Origin: Fragilariopsis cylindrus CCMP1102
Lineage: Eukaryota > Bacillariophyta > Bacillariophyceae > Bacillariales > Bacillariaceae
NCBI GenBank assembly: GCA_900095095.1
Contig: FMBT01000159.1
Location: 1-28,164, forward strand
Reading direction: 5' to 3'
DNA length: 28,164 nt
The notes under the pieces are model-generated. The model had not been told where the DNA came from. It ran no database searches and saw nothing but the letters and a program-made list of their open reading frames with translations. Positions 17,997 through 25,593 of the stretch are shown in pieces. How positions within the stretch are numbered: position 1 is the first letter of the stretch; each line of letters opens with the position of its first letter. The position numbers and the translations under genes are program-made.

Positions 17997-18848
17997 ATGA
18001 TTATGCTTGCCATGATAATGAAAACATTTGATACCAAGAATGAAGTTGTGCTGATGATATGGATCGGTGTAAAGCTAACTATCTTTTTCAGGAGGAAGTT
18101 CGACTTTATGGAAAATAAAGTGTGCCATCTTCTCAATCCTATGTGGATTGGCGGCATACTAATACTACTTGGCATCAGTAACGAAGATGTCGATTGGATT
18201 CAAATCATGCACAAAGGATTCCTTGTAGTATCTGTCATTTATGATATGTGTTTCTGTCTAGTATCTATAGAGGAAAAGATAAAAGCAGTATTCTTAACTT
18301 TTTCATTGTACCTTGCCATCTTGGGATCAATTACTGTTTTATGTTGGATCTCTACCTGTGTCATTGCAACCATACGGCTATTACGGTGGCCATCTGCGTT
18401 AAAGGTCTATCTGCGAACGCCAAGGACGATATGCGGTCCGAGCTATTCAATTCTTCTCATTGCTGCATGTTATAAAGATTTAGAAGTTGTCATGACAAGC
18501 TTCATTTGGCTACCAACCTTGTTGGAGATTGCATCAGTCTCATCATTTGTTGCAACTATGTTCTTTCGACCCGACAACCATAGCATATACATGTTGCTAT
18601 TGTCTCTGAAACAACGACGACAAACTTTGGTTCCTGACAATGATAATAACAACAACAATAAGAAGAATCATAAGTTTATTCACGCGGGGTTGATGGTATT
18701 AAGTCACATCATGTGTATGATTATCGAGTCTTTTACTATGGAATATGATTATCCCTTTCACTTTCTTGGGATCGTCTCCATTACGATGAGTTCTTTGGGG
18801 CTTTTCTGTGGTACGACTTTTGTGTTAACTCTTTCCAATCATATCTAA
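17997..18848 (+). CDS. Multispanning membrane protein, unknown family
   Basis: A 283-residue frame with seven or eight hydrophobic segments, for example WIGGILILLGI, FLVVSVIYDMCFCLVSI, FSLYLAILGSITVLCWIST, a stretch around SFIWLPTLLEIASVSSFVA, and SITMSSLGLFCGTTFVLTL at the end. A polar loop rich in Asn and Lys (DNDNNNNNKKNHK) separates the last two or three segments. No signature motif of a transporter, receptor or enzyme family is recognised. The start is the first of several Met codons (MIMLAMIM), and a stop lies only two codons upstream of it, so the N-terminus is either here or after an intron ending at the TTTCTCAG before it. The gene converges with the prolyl hydroxylase gene 259 bases downstream. 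Confidence 0.6.
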   Translation: MIMLAMIMKTFDTKNEVVLMIWIGVKLTIFFRRKFDFMENKVCHLLNPMWIGGILILLGISNEDVDWIQIMHKGFLVVSVIYDMCFCLVSIEEKIKAVFLTFSLYLAILGSITVLCWISTCVIATIRLLRWPSALKVYLRTPRTICGPSYSILLIAACYKDLEVVMTSFIWLPTLLEIASVSSFVATMFFRPDNHSIYMLLLSLKQRRQTLVPDNDNNNNNKKNHKFIHAGLMVLSHIMCMIIESFTMEYDYPFHFLGIVSITMSSLGLFCGTTFVLTLSNHI

Positions 18849-18942
18849 AATAATCTAAAACCCTATACTTCTCTATCTAAAGCCTCTCACGCAAAAGAAT
18901 GTACACTGTGATCGTATAACACCTGATAACGGAACGTTGAAT

Positions 18943-18982
18943 TATGTATATATATATACATATATACATATATACATATATT
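18943..18982. repeat. TATATACA-type microsatellite
   Basis: Alternating TATATACA units lie in the short spacer between two convergent genes. No coding content. Confidence 0.85.
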
Positions 18983-19107
18983 TTTCTAATATTTTAATAT
19001 GGTTAAGTTGTTTCTGATTATAAATATACAATTTGTTTATAATTATTATGAACACACCGAGTCAACTACATCATAATCATACTACGGTAGTTTTACTGTT
19101 TATTTAT

Positions 19108-20690
19108 CTAAGCCTTGTAAGCTGGATCCCAAATCCATAAATTGATAAGCCACTTTTCTCCACGGATAACTGGTTTGGCAGAATGCTGGGAAAAATCATC
19201 CATATTCCCATCTGGCAATTGATCATAGAATAGAATTGCTTTGCCTGCCTCGGGCTTAACCTTTAAGTCATGGAATGTTTTTCCATTGATATATCGAGGA
19301 AATGCTGTTTCGCCTCCAACCAATCCATCATGTTCATCATTTAAATAAAATAAGATCGTAGCGAAACGAGCAGCTTGCATGTTGTCATCAATATGAGAAT
19401 ATCCAAAGTCATGATGAGCTGTATACTCTTGCGTGGGATCATAATGGACCAATTGGAGTGTTTCCGCAATGGATCTCTTGCCATCAAATTCAGGAATTTC
19501 TTCCTCACTACGAGTTCTCATCAATGCTTCGTCGATTCTAGTCAAGTCAGCAGCTCGACGGTAAACAGCATCCAAGATAGGTGACTTTTCTCTTGCAACC
19601 CACGAATTTTTACTAGTCCTAACTTTAGTCTTCCTTTCGACTTTAGTGTCTGGATTTTTACCATTAGAGTTACTTCCCACATCTCCTGTGGTAGATTCAC
19701 TAAGTTTAATCCCTCCCGCAATTTCAATGATATGATCGATTTCCTTTTCCGATAAAAAGTTACGAATTTCAAAGACACGGGGAGCACATGAAAGTACTGT
19801 TAGTGTCATGTTCATAGAATCGTGTGGTACATTATTTTCATCCTTGACACGATAATCTGCAAGAAATCTTGGTTCCGATTCCTTTAAAATTCGTTCTGAA
19901 CCGTTCAAGGTAACACGTCCCAACTCTTCTGAGGGAGGCAATCGGTCAAAGTGTGTCTCCTTGGTTGTTACCCAATGTTCTTGTCCAAAATAATCAGCTC
20001 TCCACATAAAATGATTTGTTGGTGTACGAGGTCCATTGTCATCGAAATTAGAAAGATATGATCGACCAGTAAATGCACTGTATTGTTCATTAAATAGAAG
20101 TGTCTTTGTCCATTTATCGTATCGTGATCGTTCCTTTTCGTTAAGATGCTCTTTAAGATTCTTTTCCGTCTGTATTGGATCATCATCTACAAAGTACGGG
20201 TCAAACACGTATATGTTATCAGGATAATCTCCGACCACGAAAGTGACCAATTGGTTGTCGGGCTCGTCTTTTGGTGTAAAGTAAAATCTGTGTGTGGGGA
20301 AGGTTCCTGTTCCACCAGTAGAGAATGGATCATAATGACGCATCAAATGTGCTGGTCCATTCTTATAACTCTCCCAGTAAAAGTCAACATGACGATTGAC
20401 ATGTTGATGAATTTTCCCGCTAGGCCATTAAATTTTGGTTCTACCCTGCTATACCCACTATCACTTTGATAGAATGTATTGACATCTGGTTGAACGTATG
20501 CCATGAAAGATTTCGGACCGTCACCAACGTCATACGTAAATTCTTTTAATGCTGGATCCTTCTCTTCTGCGTCCAGTAAAGAACAAGTCGGTGACGACAC
20601 CTCCTGCTCTGCTCGTACAACTACATGATGAGGTTGTAGCAGTAACGATGTAGCGTAAATCACGAGGACTAAGAGAACAAACTTTGCCAT
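19108..20690 (-). CDS. Prolyl 4-hydroxylase-type 2-oxoglutarate/Fe(II) oxygenase with N-terminal VHL-like region
   Basis: About 527 residues after restoring one base at the C3 run 20416-20418. I start at ATG 20690 because MAKFVLLVLVIYATSLLL is a normal signal peptide; in-frame ATGs at 20720 and 20747 would only add a polar extension. The C-terminal about 220 residues are the catalytic domain: NFLSEKEIDHII at its start, the iron ligands H and D in EYTAHHDFGYSH, the second His and 2-oxoglutarate-binding Lys in FSQHSAKPVIRGEKW, and a closing LWIWDP. Such enzymes hydroxylate prolines in secreted or wall proteins in the ER. The N-terminal region, spanning the break, reads HVNRHVDFYWESYKNG then THRFYFTP, which resembles the beta domain of VHL (NR..V..xW..f.G and a later GH.w.F strand). 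That similarity is weaker and by eye. Confidence 0.8.
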
Positions 20691-21474
20691 CTTGATATGT
20701 TGAATAGGTAATTGTGACATTGATAGTTGATGTTCAGCATTCAGCAATAATGTGAAGAGACTTTTTTTTCTGGAAAATGACCGTTTTTTGTTTTGAACAC
20801 GACGTAGAACTGAACATTCGACTCGATCGACTAACTAACCATTGATATTTTATAAATAAAACAAGAATGTAAAAACAAAACAAAAAAACACTTTATGATG
20901 TGGGGGTCAGATACGATTCCCCTAATTCTAAGCCACCCAAAACGCATTGACTACGTACAGGGTGTGTGGGTCAGTTATGGAAGGAAATGAAATGATGCCA
21001 TGTGCAGGGGTAAATTTTTTGACTCCTGGCCATGTGGTTGTGTGTATGTCTATTAGGAGTATATGGTTCTAGTTGCAACTAACATACATCACAGCTTAGT
21101 AGTTTGGTGATGGGAAGGGATGGAAGTAGCATTTTTGCACTGGCACTGATGGAAAATGCATCAGTAGCAAACAAGGCAGCTCACCAAGTGGTATTTTTAC
21201 AACGACTGAAGACTGCAGGAGCTACCTGAAATTTGTTGAAGCAACTTCATTATACTGTAGGAGAAACCGTTTATGGTGAACAAAGATCAGAAAAAAATTC
21301 AGATCTCATGTTTGTCCAGAGTAACACACAAATGAGTTTCAATTGACCAAGAAAATAGAATAGAATAAAATGCATCTTTAGGTTCTTATAATGGTTAATT
21401 CTATTTATTTTGACTTTTTTACAGACGAAAAACAACTATGCGAACTCACTCAGGGGTAATAATTCATTACCCGG
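20691..21474. other. Gene-free spacer between P4H and TFB4 genes
   Basis: I see no coding region and no RNA gene in 784 bases. The part next to 20690 is the presumed P4H promoter; it contains a T8 run and CGACTCGATCGACTAACTAAC. The other end is the TFB4 3' flank, with an AT-rich segment near 21345-21420. Confidence 0.6.
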
Positions 21475-22614
21475 CTATGATATTCGTTGTTGTTTATTAT
21501 TTTTGGATATTGTTGGTAACCGAATTTCTGCATCGCATGTTGGACATCTATCAACTGGATTTTTCTTAAAAATACTCAAACATTGATTACAAACGTAGGC
21601 CATGTCTAAAATATCTCCAGTATCAAAACACCGTGCTCGAAAATCGACCTTGTTGATTGCGGGTAGGTTCAGTCGAGATCGGCTCGTACGGGGGGGCAGG
21701 AATACACTCAATAAAACCTCCGTCAATGCCTTATTTGATTGTGCACCACCCTTCGGTACCAACCATAATCCTCCCGTTAAATCACAGGTTTGTTCCAAGT
21801 ATGGGCTAGTCTGGGCGTAATTTGCACTCGCCGGAGCGGGAATGAAACATCCATCAACGACGACGTTCTGTTTCACAGAAGCAAAGCTACAATTCATAAA
21901 TGCGTTATAGTCAGATGGACGATCGTCCGATGCCTGGATTAGAAGGACGCGAGGTGACCATGCTCGGTTTTTATTTCGAGAGGAACTTCTCCCATTGCCA
22001 CTACCATTTCCTCCTAATGCACCGATAACTCCTTCATCATCCCCATTGCCTCGATTCCAAGAATCATTATTTTTCAATGCAGAAATTCCAGCATTAGATG
22101 CAACTAAAAATCGATTAATTATGCAAAGGGACATAGAAAAAGCAGATGCCATGGCCGCAAGAGAATCTGTAAGGGGTTGATTGTCTTTGTTGTTGTTTTT
22201 CGTCGTTGATTGCTTCGTAGCTGCCCTCGACACCAGTTCTGCTACACCTTCAATTAGATCACTTTGAATCTTTCTACTGTCGAGTTTATTTTCTGGATTA
22301 GAAAAATAATTTTCAAGATCATCCTTGCGTGGATGGACTACGGCCACCTCACTCCCTGCCACTGCAACTAATATCAATGCCGAGTCTCTTTCGAGGCTGG
22401 AAAATGCTGATGCAAATGCCTGCACACCTGATAGTAGCTCCTGTAATGTTGCTGGACCGACGCTACCTTTTCCGGCGGCTTTTCTTGCCTTGTCGGAGGC
22501 TGTTCGCTGTAGTTCCCGATGCCCCCATGTAACCGGAGACACATCAACGACTAAGATAGTCAATGATCTTTCGCCTGATTGTTTCATCGGTGATGATGTA
22601 GATTGTAGCAACAA
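21475..22614 (-). CDS. TFB4: TFIIH core subunit TFB4/p34 (GTF2H3)
   Basis: A complete 379-residue frame with no breaks. It has the p34 plan: an N-terminal von Willebrand A-like fold beginning SLTILVVDVSPVTWG (family: a hydrophobic strand with D.NP..W), a central RVLLIQASDDRPSDYNAFMN, then VVVDGCFIPAP, followed by YLEQTCDLTGGLW (matches the conserved 'yLqQasdiTgG.Yl'), LLSVFLPP and VDFRARCFDTGDILDMAYVC. A zinc-binding motif CNQCLSIF..CPTC ends the domain. p34 binds p44 in the TFIIH core and serves in transcription initiation and nucleotide excision repair in the nucleus. An insertion rich in Asn, Gly and Ser (about residues 185-215) is extra compared with the animal protein. The gene has the same orientation as the polyamine oxidase gene upstream of it. 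Confidence 0.92.
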   Translation of the reverse strand: MLLQSTSSPMKQSGERSLTILVVDVSPVTWGHRELQRTASDKARKAAGKGSVGPATLQELLSGVQAFASAFSSLERDSALILVAVAGSEVAVVHPRKDDLENYFSNPENKLDSRKIQSDLIEGVAELVSRAATKQSTTKNNNKDNQPLTDSLAAMASAFSMSLCIINRFLVASNAGISALKNNDSWNRGNGDDEGVIGALGGNGSGNGRSSSRNKNRAWSPRVLLIQASDDRPSDYNAFMNCSFASVKQNVVVDGCFIPAPASANYAQTSPYLEQTCDLTGGLWLVPKGGAQSNKALTEVLLSVFLPPRTSRSRLNLPAINKVDFRARCFDTGDILDMAYVCNQCLSIFKKNPVDRCPTCDAEIRLPTISKNNKQQRIS

Positions 22615-23125
22615 ACAAGAATATTGTGCTTGGATTTACTGTGTAACATCAAACATCAAACTTCAAACAACAAACTTCATAATCTCGTCTGATTTCTCAA
22701 AAATTCATCACGAACAAAAGGGGTTTTGGTCACCCCCACATTCAAGTAAACCCCAAATCCACCTTCCCCTTCCCTGAATCAATCCATTCGTCCCTATTCT
22801 AATACTAGTAGTACTAATAGTACACTGTATTATTAATACTTGAAAAGGGGTACTGTACTACCAGTATTGGCTATCACATTGAATATAATGTTGCTGCATA
22901 TGAAATTCAATTCAGCTAGCACCTCAATAATTCACTGATATCAAACATAGGAACTACCAAAATACACAATTTTCTTAGTGGAACGCATCAGTGACCCCAT
23001 ATTGCCTTTTATGTGTAATTCTCTGATAATATTATATCTGAAAGGAAGTACCATTACGATCCATTGGAAATAATGAGGCAGCAAATATTTGAATTTATTT
23101 TCACACTAGCTAGAAGAAAATTCAA
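22615..23125. other. Gene-free spacer, TFB4 promoter region
   Basis: These 511 bases hold no coding region. They contain a near-perfect inverted repeat with 14-nt arms (22801-22814 and 22855-22868) and a TACACTGTA word at 22821-22829 inside its loop. The stretch next to 22614 has short ATCAAAC/TTCAAAC-type repeats. Confidence 0.55.
22801..22868. promoter_or_regulatory. Imperfect inverted repeat (14-nt arms, 40-nt loop) upstream of TFB4
   Basis: AATACTAGTAGTAC is matched by GTACTACCAGTATT with one mismatch. It lies about 190-250 bases upstream of the TFB4 start codon. It could form a stem or bind a dimeric factor; no function can be shown. Confidence 0.4.
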
Positions 23126-25080
23126 CTACATATTAAGTAAGCTTAAAACATCTGCTGCTGCTCGATTTCCACTTATCAACGCACCATGAACACTCCCCAT
23201 ATGATCAATCTCAGTAGCTTCACCGGCAAACAGCAAACGTCCATCCCATTCTGAAGATTGGAGTACACCAACATGTTGGTCAGTTGTCCCTAAACGGAAT
23301 GTCGAATACGACCCTCTTGTATGCATATCTTCCTCCCATCTAGTAACGTGGAAATCTGTGCAGGAAGATGAGAGATCGTTGAGACCCATAGAAGCCTCCA
23401 AAAATTCGATCACTGCTTGTTGTATAATTTCGTTACTTTTTTCAAAGCACCACACACCTAAATTTCCACACAAAATTGCCTCAATGCATGGTATATTATT
23501 TCGAGCCCAGAGATTGTTCAAGAGGAGATGGCATCCTGGTAAAACGGAAGTTAATTTCGATGACCTATCCGGTTGCTGCCGTCGTCGTCGTGGTTTATTC
23601 CGGATAAGACCAATCATTGGTGGTTCTTTTGGCCAAAATATATGATCAAACGTTAGGAATACTTTTCTATACGAACCAGAACAAATGGATTGATAGCATT
23701 TATTTTTTCATCACAAAGTCTTGGTTGAAAGAATGACGTATCGGTTTTTGCTATTACATGTTGCAAGCATCCCAACGGTATAGTGCAGACGCAACATTTT
23801 GCTTCGATAATTTTCCCTGATGCCATCTCAATCCGGACATAATTCTTTTTATCAACAATCGAAATTACCTCTTCTTTTAGGCGTATAATATTGTGGTCGT
23901 CACCATCGTCATTTTGATGCCGCTCTATAATTTTTATCAATGGTTCTAAGACTGTAATCATTCCTTCCCTTACTTTACAATGAGGACCAGAAAAATCTCC
24001 TGCACCATCGTGATGTTTATCGATATCCATAAAAGTCACACCGTTTCTTTCTATTTCTTTTTTCTCCTCTTCCTCCTTTTTATGTTCGTAGCTGTCTTCG
24101 TTGCCGTCTACTTCTTCGTTGTCACCGTTGTCTTGTTGCTCTGGCAAAAATAACTCCACAAGCTGTTCTACACTCGTATCCTTCATGGAGGCACCATTCC
24201 AGTTTTCGATCAAGAATAGATAGAAAGACGCCAGTAAATTCACAAGAACCTTATCATCCTCTTTATTATTATTATTATTATTCGTCGGAACAGTATCATT
24301 CTTCTCCATATTATCACTGATTCCGCCTTTGTTGGTATCGATTACGTCCATAATATCTAAATGTGCTGCGCCTGCCACAATTGATGCGGACGCGTCCTTT
24401 GTTTGTTTACTTAGTTTGTCATTATTTGTGCCTAGCAGAGTACTGTTCAACCGCTTGTATATTTGGTCGACGCTCAATTCAACAACAGATGTTGGCGATA
24501 ATGCTGATACCTCCTCATCGCTGAGTAGGTTATGAACATTATGTTCGCTCCCATAATTTTGCGTGATGATTTCGAGAAATCTATAATGTCGTCGTAGGGC
24601 TTGCGATATCAGTGTCGATGATACTGGCAGCGATTCGTCGTCGACAATTGATCCGTTTACAAAAAACGATATCAAGCTTTTCCTTGCTCTCTCATCATCG
24701 CCGTTATTATGATGCAGCACTGTATTCGGTCGTATCCAAGGATTTCCTTCAAAGATAGGATCGAGTGACTTCAACACGGGCGTCTTACACTCTTCAAGAA
24801 GTTTTACCATAGGATTATCGTCGCTTGCTCCGTGAACCCAAGAGGCTCCGAGATCTCTGCGGAATGAAACTTTATTGTTGGATCCACCATTGTCATCAGC
24901 AGTAACAACGTCAACCGTCTCGTGTCGAGTGTGAATTCTACCGCCAATTCGATCTCTTGCCTCGACAACGACAACGTCAACGTCAGGATGCTCGATAAGA
25001 CGAGCGCAACATTGTAGTCCACTTGCTCCCGCGCCGATTATTACACAGTCAAACATGTGGCAAACTGCATATGAGGTCAA
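23126..25080 (-). CDS. FAD-dependent amine oxidase, polyamine oxidase-like
   Basis: About 651 residues after adding one A at the run 23663-23666. The N-terminus has the Rossmann fingerprint CVIIGAGASGLQCCARL, then VVVEARDRIGGRIHT and LGASWVHG, the GG and substrate-entry motifs of the MAO/PAO/LSD1 family. The C-terminus has the second FAD motif RLLFAGEATEIDHMGSVHGA, then LISGNRAAADVL. The middle reads VREGMITVLEPLI, VCTIPLGCLQHV and, across the break, RIEKVFLTFDHIFWP; that Lys is the flavin-site lysine expected in amine oxidases, and it sits exactly at the break. Such enzymes oxidise spermine or spermidine at a secondary amine and release H2O2. Two low-complexity insertions are present (NNNNNNKEDD and a run rich in Glu, Asp and Lys). 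No leader is seen, so cytosolic or peroxisomal; the C-terminus LLNM is not a clear PTS1. A histone demethylase is less likely as no SWIRM domain is present. Confidence 0.85.
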
Positions 25081-25593
25081 TAACCCTCCATATTTCCTCC
25101 GATTCGATGATTGGATTCGATTCTATATCACACACAAAAATTGACGACAGAAACCTTGAAATTATATACACTGTACACTGTATGGGAATTCTCGCGCGCT
25201 ATTACTGCAGGACATGTTCACCCTACCAGAGTACGGTGAAGTTTGTGGATTTAAACATTATTTTCATATGATACAGTACTGTATATAAACTTATAATCTG
25301 CTAGAAGCAGTATAATATTTCTAAATGGCAATTATTATCAAGCCTAGACAAAAATATTTCTATTGTTTGAGAAAGCTAAGTCTTGAGATTTTTATTTTCT
25401 TCAAATACTTTCGTATCTATATCTCACTCTCATATAATTCGTATCAGAATAAAAAAGGAAAGGAAACAAAGTTGGTTTCCTAATTTTGGAATACAAACTA
25501 TTTACAATATTGTTTGTTGATGCAATCCCTTATAGCTCAACAATAGAAGGAGATAGTAAACATTGTCCGCTTCTAGTCCCCATGTTTTGGTGC
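25081..25593. other. Gene-free spacer, polyamine oxidase promoter and SMC5 3' flank
   Basis: No coding region in 513 bases. Two overlapping TACACTGTA words lie at 25167-25182 and a perfect 14-bp palindrome at 25271-25284, roughly 90 and 190 bases upstream of the polyamine oxidase ATG. The remainder is AT-rich. Confidence 0.6.
25271..25284. promoter_or_regulatory. Perfect palindrome ATACAGTACTGTAT
   Basis: The 14 bases equal their reverse complement and lie about 190 bases upstream of the polyamine oxidase start. A binding site for a dimeric factor is possible but only inferred. Confidence 0.35.

Noticed and set aside
18943..18982. Centromere- or origin-like AT element
   Set aside because: It is a short simple TATATACA microsatellite in a convergent spacer, with nothing else to support a special role.
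20890..20930. tRNA-like T-loop (GGTCAGATACGATTCCCC)
   Set aside because: No acceptor stem, anticodon arm or correct spacing could be found around it on either strand.
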